The notes under the pieces are model-generated. The model was given only the letters and a program-made list of their open reading frames with translations. It did no database searches and was not told the origin of the DNA. A stretch of 64,000 nucleotides of DNA from Karalla daura (Eukaryota > Chordata > Actinopteri > Chaetodontiformes > Leiognathidae), in assembly GCA_029224185.1 (NCBI GenBank), contig CM055193.1, positions 17,646,669 through 17,710,668 on the forward strand. Direction: 5' to 3'. The translations under genes and the position numbers were made by a program. Each line of letters starts with the position of its first letter. Position 1 is the first letter of the stretch. Positions 1 through 16,900 of the stretch are shown here, in pieces.

Positions 1-1094
1 CCTTGCTTTGTTAAGATAATTAATTTAATTTCCAGCTTTGGGCTTGGTCACGATCACATATTCTGTTCATTCAGTTCAGAGACATTTGTTCGGTTTTTCG
101 CTATCTTTGCCATTTCAGTGGACTGGTTATTTATGCTTTTAGATCCTGATTGGAGAAAAATGCAAAAATTGAGGACATCTGTGCATGAAAGGCAAACAAA
201 ATATACAGTATATGTATCTATACATCTGATTTAGTTGGAAATGTATTTCCTTGTTCGTAACATCCAGTGGAATCTTGTGGACACTTGGTTGATGCTTTCA
301 AATAAAATATTTGAGTCCTCCTTGTATTTAGGAAATAGAAACAAACTTATGTTACCCATCTACAGCAAAACAAAAGTGAAAACCAAAAATGTCATCTGCT
401 TCCGTGTTCTATCATTGTGTTGCGTATCTAAAAAAAGGACTGCAATAAAAAAAAGGACCATTTCACTTAACAATATATAGTAAATTTTCTGGTAGGTTAC
501 TGTGTGTTATACTAGTAGCATATGTCTGTCTGTGAATGGTTGTGTGTGTACGTGTGCACGGGGCGAGAGAGAGAGAGAAAGTGGTTCCTAAAGTTGAGAG
601 CAGTTTGAGCCCTTTCATGTGGAAGCGTGAGGATGGTTATACAGGAGCTGTTCAAACACTGTTTATGTACTGTTGTACTGGGTGTGGCTGATAAAGTCCC
701 CATACATACAGATACAGCCGAATTCCCTGTTTCTGTTTCCCTCTGCTGCAGACAAGTGAAGGGAGTTAGCCCTGGAGCTAGCCCTAAAGCATTTATTTAA
801 TTAAAAGTAAAGAAAAATAAAAGAAAAATCATCCCATGTTACAACATGTACACCAATGGCTTATAGTGAGGTATGACTGTATATGTACAATTATTTTTTT
901 CTTTTTAGATTTTTAGAGTTTTGAGAGAAAACAGGACTGGCTAAAGAAATACTGTATCCTATTCTTTCACTGAAGCCCAGTGTGACTAATTCCTTCACCC
1001 TATCTAAATTTACTTTTAGATAATTTGAAGTTTTATCTTAAAAGCTAGTTCACTTCCTGATTAGCACTCTACTGGAGACTCCAAGGGATTGCCA

Positions 1095-1465
1095 GGAAAA
1101 CTGTCCTGCACTGCTGCCTCACAGCACATGGGTCCTGGCTTTATCCCCCGGTCAGACTGAGTGCCTGTCTCAGAGGTTGCATGTTGTTGTGTGCTGAGGT
1201 TCTTGTCTCAAGGTTTTCTCCAGATTGTTCTTTGTTTCCTCTAATAGTCAAAAGCATTTATGTTTGAAAACTCTTGTTGAAAACTCTAAATTGCCTTCCT
1301 GTATAAATGTGAGAATGTAGATGTGTGTGGGTCCTGCGATGGACTTTAGACTTGTCCAGGGTGTGTATTCACCACATGTGCGTGAGGATATGCTCCAGCA
1401 GACCCCTGCAACACATTTAAGGTACAGCACAGGTAAGATAATTGAATCGAATGGATGGATACGCC
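1095..1465 (+). mobile_element. Degenerate dispersed repeat, copy A
   Basis: It carries an ordered set of motifs shared with intervals near 27.2 kb and 61.5 kb: gctgcctcacagca, ttttctccag, a tagtccaaa-like block, aactctaaattgcc, a gtgagaatg block and a ccagggtgt block, ending in an aatggatggat tail. These motifs belong to an abundant teleost SINE/LINE-tail-like repeat that I recognise but cannot name with certainty. There is no coding capacity. Confidence 0.55.
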
Positions 1466-2639
1466 ATCTCTACCACCTCAATCTCTGCACTCATTACAGT
1501 GTGAAAAATCTTGATGTGTACTGTCTTTGCTATTTTACACAGTGTCACACAGGAAGACCGATGAGGGAAGCAGAGAAAAGAAACGTGCAGTGTCAGTATC
1601 AGTGCAGGTACAGGGAGACATAGTACTCTTCCTCTAATTATGAATCAGATGGATTGCCAGGAGGGGCTGCTCGTTCATCCCTCAGAACATCACAAAAGTG
1701 CTGCGCGTAGCTCAGTGAGATACGATGCCTGGACGTGTGCGATGACACATTATATGGTGATGTGCAAGCCTCTGTGCGCCTGCCAATCCTCTTTCCGGAT
1801 TTGGGACTTGTGCCAGCAACTTCTTCTTTGGCTGGTGAAGGACACGGATGCACGAGGGAGAAAAAAAAAAACATTGTGCGAAGTGGAAGGAAATAAAAGG
1901 AGAGTGAAAGGTTGTGCTTTAAATTGCCAGATAATGAGTTTGGCAAATATGGCAAGTTCAGCATTGTAGGCAAGTTCAACAACTATCGTAGACATTTATG
2001 GATGAAAAAGTGAGGTGTAACTCAGAGTGACCAAATATAACTAATAAATAACAAACATATAAATGAGGAGAGAAGCAAACAGAATTTAAAGTCGGTGGTC
2101 CTGTGTCTGGAATGAAACAATCTAAATAGAGGAGGGATGAGGGGAAAGAAGAAGAGCCCATGCCAAGTGGGCCAGTGAACCCTGGTGGCAGAAACATCTT
2201 GTAAAGTCCCCCCTCAGCAATACACACAATCACACTCTCTCTTTCACACACACACACACACAAAAAGGCTTGATCCCAGCTCCAATAAAAGCTCCGTATA
2301 TCAGCAGTGAGGCCGTCCATTAGATAGATGGAGGACAGCAGGCCAAGGTCCAGACAGGGTGGCAGAGAGGGGAGTGCAGAGCTCAGACACTTTTATTAAA
2401 TTATGGGCCGTACAAGGCGATCTCTTCATGCAGACGTGTTCACACCTTTCCACCCTGCGCGGGGCTTTAAACTGCTGGGGCAGCTTTCACGGGGAGGCAA
2501 ACAACTTAGACAGGAGCCCTACGGGACGTTAATCAAATGGGACATTGGGAACATTGGACCTGAAAATCATACAACAGGACACCTAATGGTCTAAATGTAA
2601 CTGAAACCCACTGCTGAAAAATAAGTGAAGATGGTTTAA

Positions 2640-2700
2640 AGTGACCCCATTCACTCTCACACCTAGGGGCAATTTAGATTTGCCAGTTAACCCCCATGCT
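2640..2700 (-). mobile_element. Dispersed repeat fragment, copy B (reverse)
   Basis: The reverse complement contains ctaaattgcccctaggtg and gtgagagtgaatgg, matching the centre of copies A, C and D. Confidence 0.5.
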
Positions 2701-3829
2701 ACACAAACATATTAACTTATAAACTGATAAAACCTCTCCAGGGTGTTTTTTTCCCTTTTTTTTGTTCTCTGCCCTCGCTGAACATGCCCAACCATTTTAC
2801 GCGCCAAGGAAAATCACGTATAGACCAATAATTGATAATGGATGAAGGTGAGATTGTCGGAGCATACATGAAATATTTTCCAAATATAAAAAGGGAGTGA
2901 AAGCAGCTAACAGGGAGTTCGGCGAACAACTGCATGGGACATGGCTCTGAAAAAAATGATGTTCCAGCTCTAATATACTCTCATTACTCATTACTGTACT
3001 TCTGCCCACGGGCGGAGATGAGGGATGTTCCATTTGGCCAGCAACCGCCGCACAGGGACAAATGTATGAGTATTTGTTTATCATAGTTGAAGGTCACGCA
3101 TCTCACATCGGCCTCATATATTCAAGCAGCGTGTGTACAGTATATTTGTATGTGCTCTTATTCTGAAATCTAACGCAGAAGACTGTGTCTTCTCTGTGTG
3201 TCCAGCAGTCCGGTCAGAGGGCACGCAGACAGAGTACGTCATGGCCACGCTGCTCAGGAGGAAGACTGTGATGCCCGGGCTGAGCTGCTCCGATCAAAAA
3301 TACCTCACACACAGACTTATATATAGCGCGCTCATGGTATTTTTAGAGCTCTTATATAATCATTTTTGACTGTTTGTCTAGAGTAAAGAAAAAAAAGATG
3401 TGCGTCGACATGCAGATCAGAAAGTCTGACAAGATTCTTATGTAATGACTCTATAAATATCTTTAAGGTGCTATAAATAAGTCGCTCCATGTTAGTTTTA
3501 ACGAGTTGGATCAAAAACATGTCGCAGCAGCGTATTCCCATTCAGTTTGATCTGCTTGTTTCTAACAGCTGACAGGCTGCAAGTGCTGCAGTGAGAAGAA
3601 ATGACAGGCAGTGATGAAATGAGACGAGGAAAAACAGTGACACAACAGAGAGGGCCAGTGATAGCCATCCCGCTCTCGTTCTCAGTCTTTGCCGGGCTTG
3701 TTTATCCCTTTCAGTCCTCGGCTGGCTCTCCTTCCCTGTTCGATCCCTCTGCTCGCCGTCTTTGAAGCTCTTCCCCTCCGAGTTCAGATTGCAGTGTCTT
3801 GAGAGAGTGGAGTGGAGGAAGGAAGAGGA

Positions 3830-3831
<2 letters not shown>

Positions 3832-3861
<30 letters not shown>
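3832..3861 (+). repeat. Poly-C tract, 30 nt
   Basis: Thirty consecutive C in the presumed lhfpl4 intron. The length is likely polymorphic or affected by sequencing. Confidence 0.97.
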
Positions 3862-3863
<2 letters not shown>

Positions 3864-6800
3864 CAACTTCAAAGGGCTTCCCTTGGGTTGTGGGAAGGTG
3901 GGGTTATTTTTAGCCCGCTGGTGCCCACTTAAACACTGGAGTCAAAGATGGAGGAGAAGGGCTGACAGAAGGAGCGGGGCCCGTGATCGGTGGTGTCACA
4001 CTTCCATGCAGGAGTCTGTTTGAATCGAAGTGTGAGGACTGCTGCTGACATCTCATAACATGGAAAAAAGTCCAATGGGGCAATAAGTCTTCAGACACAC
4101 AAAAAGTTTGGGTTTCAATGCTCATGTATGCCCTGGTCCTGGACCTGTCTGAATTGATTGTGCTTGTTGCTCCGTCAGATCTATTTTTATGAGCTGTCAT
4201 CCTATCATCTGAGATCTCAGCTGTGATTCTGCCACAGTCGATCTTTTTTCTTTTTTTATTTCTTTTTTTTTTACAGCTGTAACTGTAACTCTGGCCAGAA
4301 TAACTGACCCGAGTTTCTTAAAGGTTCTTAAAAGTAAAGAAAACATAATTAAGGAAAACAAACAAACAAACAAAACAACCGGCTCTTTAAATGGCATCTG
4401 ATGAATAACGTTGCATCAGGCATTGTTAGTGTTCAGTATGTATAGGTCCACAGACAAATTTTGGGATGTTTTTATTCTATTTTTATTTATATTTATTTAA
4501 TGTTTGTTAACACTGATATAAGACTGAGAGTGTGAGAGTGAATGGTGAATGTGAAGGTGATGGATTGTTTTCCCTGCTTTTGCTGATGATATACAGCAGC
4601 TCACCACTGAGTACAAAACAATGATGGGTAGATGGATCACAGTGTCAGGATTCATAAGTTTCATAGCTGTAAGGAGCTGCTCACAAGTCAGGCTCACTAC
4701 CGTTCAGTACTGTGAAACAAAGAAATTAGCTTTAAAATTTAAGTTTAAGTGTTAAGCTTGGCTGTGGTGAATGACAACAGCCTATTCCTGTCTATACGTA
4801 GGTGTATAGGGGGGGCCCGAAACATAATGTCTCAGAAAAATGCAAAAAAGAGACGTGAAACAAAATTTGAGTGTACCGCTTACAAAATAATTTGCATTTA
4901 CCTACCTGCTTCCGGGTACACAAGCACAGGAAAGCACATGGTTATGGCAGTTTAGTGAAGCATGGCATTTGTGTGCATGCTACTGGTCCTTTCTCAATAT
5001 CTGACTAACATATTAGACCAGATGTCCAGTTTCTCCACAGGTGTTTCGTTCCAGTAGTCACTTAGTTCAGAGGCAAGTTGCTAAGCACGGTTGATTAGCA
5101 TGAAGCACATAATCATGAATGTGAGTAGCAGGCAAGAGAACCAATCAGGGTAAAGCCTATGTATGGTTGCTGGGCAAGCATGCAGCAACAGACCATCGTG
5201 TTCCCACACCTAAAAATGGGATTATAAAAGGACTCGTGAAATAGCATCTGAGGCATTTCCCATTGAAATAGCGTCTATGTTAACACCAGAGAACAGTATA
5301 TATCCTCCATTCAACCATTCAAGCATTCTACATCACCTTTGTGCATTTTTCTTTTCTTATCAGGCAGATTCCAATTTTGAAATGTGGTTGCGGGAAAAAT
5401 GTGGCTTAATGTTATTTCAGTGCATCTCCATACTCCCGTCCAGCTTTGCTGTGATTCCTCTACCCACTTGTGTGTGGTGACAGTTTTCTGAAATGTTTGA
5501 CTCTGCACAGTGACTTGGGTTTGCTGTCAGTAATTTCAAGACATGGCGAAAATCATTTGATTCAGAAAAGGTGATTTTAAAGGCACCACAATGAGTTGCG
5601 CCAAATAAGAGTTCATAACATTTACTACAAAGAAAATTTGAATGGCTAATGAGCTGTCGTGAGGCTTGAAGTCTCTTCCCATCAGAACTGAAGCAGCTCC
5701 GCAGCCACACTTTCAGGAAGCCCCCCCACCCCCATCCCCACCACTCAATAATTTTAGTTTCTTGGCAGTCGGGGAAACATCCATCAAAAATCTATAACAC
5801 ATGTTACCTGACACTCATCATTCAGCTAATGATTTTATCGTCTCCCATCTACGTTAATATCTTGTACAAAGGTCATTAAAAGAAGCTAATAACATGATGA
5901 TTTCCCACGATGATTACACCCATCGCTCGTCTCTTCTCTCATTACTTGAGTTATCGTCATTATGTTCTTTCTCATTACGTTCTCTCATTAGGCCTGCAGT
6001 CGTTTTGTCAAAGGAGGGGGTCACATTTTCTAACTGTGCGCGTCTAAGCACTCGGATGATGTTGTGCTGCGCCCTGAGAGGAGGCGGCTAATATGATATA
6101 GTCCCTCACCTGTTGCCATGAGTTCATCACCCACCATTTGCTTATGATTGATGGCTGGCAGCTGACACTCAGGGTCCTCAGAGGGACTAATGTGACAGGG
6201 TTCAACCATGACTAATGGACTTTGCTTTAACATACTCAGATCTATCACCTTCGGACCCAACAAGCATAGCGTTTTTTCTGTGGTGTAATGCATTTTTATT
6301 TTCCTTCTAAAATTACATTTTAAGTTGTTTTTATGTTGGAGCATGTGAAAACAAAAGATGTTACATGTTATGAGACACACAAACTCCACACATAAATGAC
6401 TGCTGGGACTGAAGTATTGCATGTCTGTAAAAGATGGATGTAGTCTTCCTGTCTGAAAAATGAAGCCAAGGTGGAAGTTGTTCAATTTGAAAGTAATTAC
6501 ATGATTGATTAGATATTTTTGAAAAATGAATAACTAGGGGCGTGTCTTGATTGACATATCTGACCAAGAGTGATTGACCCTCACAGGGGCTGATGAATGA
6601 GGTGAGAGATGCACAGACATTGTTTGATAAATTTGTTTGCTCCTTACCTCGCTGGTACGCCCAGGATATTCTCTTCTCTCCAATATTGATCGTATGGGTC
6701 AGCGGGTGTGTTCAGGTCAAAAGTTATATCTTCCCCTCACTCCTCTCCAGCCCCACTTCAGGATAGCGGTGCCCTGTAAGCCAGACTTCTGGCTTTAAAA

Positions 6801-8221
6801 ATGGCCCTTCACAAACCATTGGGTGACATCATGGAGGGTTTGAGCTTGGACTGAAGCAACAGCACTAACCAGCCTCCATGTGCCACCATGTGGCCCAGTC
6901 CAATGGAATCAAGCCACAAATATGAAGCAAATAGAATAAAACATGACATGGATTTTCTGTTTTTGTCCCCATAGATAATTCAGGAAGTCAGATGGTCAGT
7001 GCTGCTTGAATTTGTTGTATATAAAGAGAGCACATTGCAAACACATTTGCCTGCCACTGTCAAACCAATGCACAGAGGCAAGACAGATCAGGTCCTGCTG
7101 GCATTGGAAAACCTTAACAAACGGAGACTTTTTTTTTCACCGATAGCCGCGGCCATTGCTTCCACTTTATGTACAACTACAGGATCAGCTGTCAGTCTAA
7201 TGCATGTATCTCTGAGGGACTTCATAATGCCTCAGCATAGGTCATTTCAGTTTTGGCTCATCGGTCAATGGAAAACTTATGTAGACGCTGTGTGAACAGT
7301 GAGTGTTTTTTTGTGTCGCTTTGTTCCTCATTCCACACAACAGGCACTGTTTGGTTTATTTCAGTAGAAAAAAACTGCACATAGCTCTCTACATAGAGGC
7401 TCCGCATGTACATGACACTTGAAATTATTTATTGGCTTGAAGCATCTTAATCACAGTCTCACTGCACAATACACTATGAATGTGTAATATGCAATGAGGA
7501 TGAATTGTGATGTCTGCCATATATGTTCCCCATCCCCCATTGGGGTCCACTGCATTATTTTAGTGGCCCTCACAGACGGACTGCAATTTAAACAGTGCTG
7601 GTGAGCAAAGAATACGGCACAATCAGCTCCCTTGTGACGCTCACTTTGATGAATGAGTGGAGGTGTAAAGTATAGATTACCGTTTTTGTCGTGTAGCCTC
7701 GACATTGCTCATACAGAATGCATTTTGCATAAAGAGGTGTGTGTGCTTGTTGTCTCGGTACACGTTGGTCTGTGATCTGTATGTTTGAATTTCTGCCATA
7801 TATTGAGTTGTCTTGATGATGATTAATGCACAGTGCACGTTTTCTTATATTTTGTTTTCTGCTGTCCCACACCTGCTGTTTACACTCACACATAGCTGGT
7901 AAAACTCTGCTTAAAAGACCAAAGTGCAGCAAACTCTGCATCTAAGTCATTATACCAATTCAGTGTAACTTTGAATAAATTGTCAGTTCCCAGTGTTACC
8001 TCAACACACTTTGCAGATACATCCACCCTAAACCAAACCCCCAAAATGAATTGGGAAGCCACCAGATCATAACTAATCCCACATGAGCAAGAAGTTGGCA
8101 GCAATGACAAGGAAAAAAAATCTTTATCAGCTGACACAGAGGTAGAGGTTGCCAGGGACATTCACCTGACCATTTTCCCACTTCCTTCAACTGGGTGTCT
8201 CTCCTCCTCTTATTGCTGCAG

Positions 8222-10691
<2,470 letters not shown>

Positions 10692-10912
10692 GGGCAGCAG
10701 CGGCACTGGACAACTCCCTCTCTCTCCTCTCATCCAAACCCCTCCCCACCCCCATGCCCCCCTACCCAATCTCATTATCTCCCCTCTCTTCTTTCTCTTC
10801 TCCCCTCCTCTTCTTCTTCTACTCTTTTCTCCAATGATCAGGATATCACCCAATCTCAATGCAGACACCAAGTGTACAGGATTCTGTAAGATAAAAGGAA
10901 AAAAAAACTAAA

Positions 10913-10918
10913 AATAAA
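10913..10918 (+). terminator. lhfpl4: Candidate polyadenylation signal AATAAA, lhfpl4
   Basis: First canonical AATAAA after the lhfpl4 stop codon, about 220 bases downstream, in an A-rich stretch. Further AATAAA hexamers occur later, for example at 15832, so a longer 3' UTR is equally possible. Confidence 0.35.
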
Positions 10919-13547
10919 ACACACTGGGATAAACTATATTTTCAAAAAAAAACAAGGTTGTACAGTGCATTTAACACTCGACTTTCTCAACAAATACCTT
11001 TATGATGAAAAAAAATATTGTATTCACAGTCTTGATTTGTGTGAGAAATTCAACCCTTACGATGAAGAACCATAACGTCCATCTATGATTTTATGGTGAT
11101 TTATTTCAAATCTATTGCTATTTTATGACTTTGAGTTTGTGTGTTGTGTACATTCATAGCTTCAGAAGGCAGATTATCGATACTCCTCACACAGTGATAG
11201 GGTCAAGATTTGCAATACGGCAGCAAGAACATTATTCCGCATTCACAACTCTTCTACAGGGACCCGTATGGCTCTTCATCTAAGGATTTTCAAATGTGAG
11301 AAATTTAAAGGAGTACCCCATTGCAGCTTTACAGAATTTAACATCTCTGGGAGATTCTCTACTGTACATACGTAACAATGTAAATAACATTACTGCTGAC
11401 AAAAACAGCCGACAACAAAACCTCATCTGACTCTAATGCATTTGAGTATAGTATTTCTACCCTCGGTTTCAGTGTCCCTTGTGCCGGAATAGCATCGGAG
11501 TATGTGCAAATCCATTGTGTTTATATGACTCCTCGCTACTGATTTGGTGGGATTGGACAAACGGCAATGAATCTTAGCTGGATATTCTCCAGAAACACAG
11601 AGGACTGTGAATAAAAGCACAGTTTTTGACGCAGAAAAAAGTTGTTTAACCATGCATCAACATGGCCTCAAAACAAGCCCCTTATCCTAGTATCTCCACT
11701 GACAATATGTAGTTAAAAAAAAAATTCAAATTGCTAAAGCGAATTGCAGCTGTCTGAGTCAGACTTAGAAGTCGTGTTATTTTCTTTTCATTTACTTACT
11801 TGCTTTCTGTTCATTTTCAATCCTTTTTAATATCCTTTCTCCAGTGTGCAGTTTACTCCAGTTTATGGTTCCAGCATACAGTGATCAGTTTACTCTACAG
11901 ATGTCTTAAGACTGTGTGAATACGGCTGTATGAGTCGGCCTTCTCTCAGAGGGAAGCCCCAAGTGCTGCATTGTCTTAAGGTGATGTCACTCCTATGCCT
12001 CTTTGAATAAGCACCACCGCTCATAGTAGAAGTCACAGATGATAATCCCCTTAAAACGAATATCAACAGTAACATCAAATTGTTGCCTCTGTAGTTAGTA
12101 TTAGTAGTTATAATATACTGGGGCTTGGTGTCTCACCATTTAACTTTGCTGCCATGTTTGACTTCAATTTACCTGAGTTATTATGGACAGGGGAGGATCT
12201 TAGAATTACTGAGGTCAAACAAAAGTCTTCTAATGGCATTATACACGTTGCCCCAGGGTAAAAGTAGCAGTAAAAAAGCCAAACTGAAGTGCACATGGCC
12301 TCATGCAAGAACATTGTTAAATTTTGCTTTTTTTTTTTTTCCATATGAACGTCCAGCATCAGATTAAGTAACATTTGCTTGATTCAATGTAGGGAATTAC
12401 ACAAGCTTATGAGGCCTGTTCATGAAATTTGATGGTTAATAATTAATACACTGAAATACAATGTGAGGCATCTTATTTTGCTGAAGAGAAGAGAGGGATT
12501 TGAATGACAGTGTGAAGATAATATACAGTACATAAAAACCATCAATAGTCACAAATCCACCCCAAAAAAACATTTCCAATGCCACCAGTAAATGGGCAAG
12601 ATATGTAGTGAACTGAGTCTTTCATTAAGCTAATTAGTAGAGCATATTTAAACTCTCCATTCCTACAAGACAGGTGTCACACTGTGCGTGAGTGGCTAAA
12701 CTGGTGTGGACCCCTTGTTTGAGGGGAAATTCAAAATAGAAGAACTTTGTATACAAGCACCTCATGCATGAGCCCCTCAGAGTCTTCCCAAGGGAAGCAG
12801 CCAATGTTATTACCAATTATTATAGTAATCTGTTAAATTTCACCCCGGAGGATGTGCAGATAACATGATCCTAGCATCCTCGGTGGCAGCTACTCTTCGG
12901 ATCGTGTCCTGACTGACATTCGTCTCAAACGTCCGTCGAAGAATTATTTATGTAGCACTGTTATTGTGACATGCCACCAGTACCATCCAGATTACCTTTG
13001 CACAAACAATCATGGACCACGATGTAGCGCTCAAGACAATGACTCTAGTTCTTTACTCACGCACAGAAGACATTGATTGTTGCCGGCACATTTCTGACAG
13101 CGATGACTGCTGCACCAGCAACATAGAGTTGAAGTTTCTACATGAAATGGGACAACCCATAGATTAATTGGTCTGACACGCCTCATAGGTAATACAGTCG
13201 GAGTGTGTGAAATTCAAACCTAATGACAAAAAGATATTACCTGCAAGGGCATTCATCAGTCTAGGCTGATGGCACTGCCAAGGCTGCATAAGGATTGTAT
13301 GAGCACAGGTGTGGGCTCTGTAGGATTGTTGCCCGCTGATCTCCCTGATAACAATGACATCGGTCTAAAGTATGATTCGAACTTGTGATGAGCTGCGATT
13401 GCACCGTGGGGCTCCCATCCCTCTCAGAGCCGTACTTCCAGGCTGTAACAGAACCTCGCTTAGCACCAAACCAGATCAGAAGAACAGAACGTGGTTAACT
13501 GTTTCATGTGAGAAGTCAGTCCTCTCACTGGTAATGTTGGGATGGGG

Positions 13548-13558
13548 TGTGTGTGTGT

Positions 13559-13589
<31 letters not shown>

Positions 13590-13612
13590 GGGGGCGGGGC
13601 GGGGACAGACCA
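13548..13612 (+). repeat. (GT)n followed by poly-G and GGGGCGGGGC
   Basis: About 25 bases of GT dinucleotides run directly into about 22 consecutive G and then two G-rich units. The tract could form Z-DNA or G-quadruplex structures. It is not near any gene that I can define. Confidence 0.95.
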
Positions 13613-13901
13613 AACTGTAAACCTCCTGAGAAGTAAGGGAATCAGTTTCACCAAAAAGTATTCAAGCCTGGGAAGTGATATGGTGCATCGCACTGGAAAC
13701 ACAATCCAGTGAGGGACTGATTACACGGCATTGTACGCGTCATTAACACATTCAACTGTTATAACACACGATGAACGACATCATTACCGTAACATCGGAA
13801 ACATGAAAACACAAAGAACAATTTTGGTTTCATGTGGTAATGAGTTACCGACAATGGGTACCGTACCTATTCCTTGTAATTGTTAATGGTGCGTCCCAAC
13901 T

Positions 13902-13903
<2 letters not shown>

Positions 13904-13932
<29 letters not shown>
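13904..13932 (+). repeat. (CA)n microsatellite
   Basis: Uninterrupted CA dinucleotides, about 14 units. Confidence 0.95.
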
Positions 13933-13934
<2 letters not shown>

Positions 13935-16900
13935 TAGATGAGATGTGGGGTGTGCTTTTCAGAATGGTAGCTTGCTTACTCTCAGGAAGCTGTGTACACA
14001 GTACTGTCTTAAAGGCTCATTGTGGAAATGACCAGTAGACACACGAGAGCTCGACTCATTACTCTGCAGCATTGTTTTGGTTTACCACATTTGGGGAGAA
14101 GTATTACTCTGGGCCTTTGAGACAATATGAAAACAGCCCTTATGCTGAATCTAATGATGCTCTCCGTGCAGGTTCTGCACAGACCTTGGCCTGCATCTAT
14201 CGACCCTCTTAGAGTAGGAGCACTGGGCCCTCATCCGAGAAAAGTTTCTTTCACTTCAACCTTGAAGTGACCGTGCAAGCATAGATCAGAAATACAATAG
14301 AAGTGGCTGAAATTGTATCTACAGACCTCATCCATTTGGTATTGCAAGAGAAATGTTTTTGCTTTTGATATGTACATGATAAATTGAGAAAATCAGTGCA
14401 CTTGCTGAGACATCGGCATGATGATTTTTTTTATATATTTAATGGTATTAATGGCAGTAATGTCTCTCATATAATATATATTGTGATTTAGGCATCTCCT
14501 ATAATGTGCGTCTCTCATTTGGGAATACTTTCATGGGCCCAGGACATGTTTTATGATTAATCTTCAAATGGAAACGACAAAGAAAAACACCCAGAGTGGT
14601 CACATCAGGCTTTGTCACCTGAGTGACCGTCGGTCTGGGCTCCTCACTGGGTACTCTGCTCCTGAGGACTTGACGATGAACTGAAAATACCTTAACAAGG
14701 AACTGACAATACCTTAACCCTGATGAGCACATATTTGTACCACTCCAGGTGCCTCGAAGAACTTTTGATTTAATTCAGATGTGGTGCAGAACCAGCAAAA
14801 CAAGTAGTGACACTGTAGTTTTTTCTACTAAAGACTACATACTCGGACTGAGCTATGAAGCTAGGAGGGTTTTACTGCAGATTTGAGGTCAATTCAGTTT
14901 CAAGTTGAGCAATTGAAACTAAAACTAAAAGTTTACCCACTGATTATTTCACTTAATTTGGGTAAACATTTTGATATAGAGATCTGAAAACAGCCCTTGG
15001 TTTTCCTTTATGTTCAGTTTGTGATTGGGGCTTCAAAGCTGAATTCACCTCAGTCTTGAATTGCAGAATCATTAAAAGACATTAAAAAAAGAATGAAAAG
15101 CTCATACAAAAAAAAAGGATATTGGGACGGTGATAAGTCATTTCCAAACTCCAGCAGCGAAGGTTTGCTGACTTTGTAAATGTCATTGATATGTCAATGA
15201 TTTCATCATAGTTTCTATCATGCAATATCATGTATAAAGACATAATGTTGTGGGAGGGACAGGTTGGGGCAGACAAATAATGTCCAGTGACTTATGTTAT
15301 GTTAATAGTTGACTTTCTGTTAACTCCTGAAACGCAGATGTTGCCAAAACACCATCAACTATCATGTGTTGGACATGAAAAAAAAAAAAGAAATAATCAG
15401 TTTTTGTTTTGTATAACAAAAGAATGATATACTGATATTTGTCAAGTACTTCTGATGAGATCTTTGTTTATGTGTTAACTGCAGATTCTTTTCTTTCTGT
15501 TCTGGTTTTACTTTCAATGTATTTTGGTGTGATGTTTGATGATTGTTGTTCTGTCACATCAGACTTAACATCTCAGATTCAATCTTGACTCACTAATGGA
15601 CGACTGCTTGTTGAAATCTCAACGCCCAAAAATGTATAAAAGTCTATTTATAAAGTTGCTTGACCGTGGACAAGCGGAAAGAGTCTGAAAGAGGCTTGTT
15701 GCTTTTCATGAATTATGATGACATGCTGATTTTGATTTGAGAATTATGTCTAATTAATTCCTATTTGTGAATAATATTCCAGCTCACCATGATGACGATT
15801 TCTGTTATTGAAACACATTTTGAGAAGGTCGAATAAAGATATTTTACATTCAAAAATGCCACAGTGACTGAATCACTGGATTTAAAGCAAAGCAATGTAC
15901 CGTTTCTTATATTGCAGAGGCTCCTGATGTCTTTATTGACTCTTAGGCACAAAATTGGGTCTGAAAGAGGACTTTTAATGTCAGCTGAGCTGGAGCATCC
16001 GGCTCTGCAGCTCGGGTTGAGGGTGAGTCACACGACCAAAAATATCACACAGACGCACACTGAGAGGGTGGCATGGGCCGAGACCACCGGTGACTTGAGA
16101 ATCGGGAGCTTGTCCCAGTAAGAACCTGTAATTCATCAGTGGCTGCGTCCTCTGTGTGGTCTGTTGTTAGCAGCTTCCACCGCGGTCACCCTCCAGTGTT
16201 AGTTACTGAAGCCTGTCCTGTAACCACTCAGGGCAGTCAAACAGGATGAGCCTTAAAGTGTCTATACTTTTTTTGTATTTAAAGGTGGCTTTTCTCCCTT
16301 TATGTTCTTGCATAACACAGTTTTACATCCCTGGAAATTAATGCCGGCTCAAAGGTCTCGTTTTCACTTTCATGTTTCAACCGAAATTGAAATTAATTCT
16401 TCACCTGCCTCGTCTTAAGTGCCACAGATGAATCTGAATGATTGAATGCACTTGCACGTTTTTCTTTATCATCATCATCAACTTCATAGTCTTCTTCCTT
16501 TTCAAAACACTTATATTTATTCTGATTTCACTTACACCTTAGCACTTGTTTGCTTAAGGTAACAAGTCTCAACAAACTGCTCATTGGAGCAGGATAAGAA
16601 AAAATATGGGGAATCTTATTCATCCTGGCCATCGTTTTCCAAAAAGGATTCTGAGACTTGTTTGTAGATTTCTGGAGACATTTCCAGCTTTGACTGAGGA
16701 GAAACAGAGGCAGAAACTGTCATCATGCCTTGGATAAAAGGAAATATGTTATCTACAAATAAGCCCAATTGCTATGATCTGAATCCTTTTGAATAACAGG
16801 ATAAATTGGTCACAAACTTAAACTGAACGATGGAAAGGTTTGACCTAAAGATCATTGACTTTATTCACATTATATTGAATGTAGGAATGTTAATGTATTT

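Larger units (their letters stand above)
1..8221 (+). other. Large intron of the lhfpl4-type gene; no exon seen
   Basis: This stretch precedes the first recognisable lhfpl4 exon, whose acceptor ends at 8221, and is read as intron. The N-terminal LHFPL exon (first three membrane segments and first extracellular loop) does not occur on either strand here, so it must lie upstream of the window. The short open frames in this interval have no recognisable domain. It holds a 30-nt poly-C tract, a (CA)n run and fragments of a dispersed repeat, listed separately. Confidence 0.6.

Noticed and set aside
5224..5230. TATAAAA as a promoter
   Set aside because: No transcript start, exon or open gene could be linked to it.
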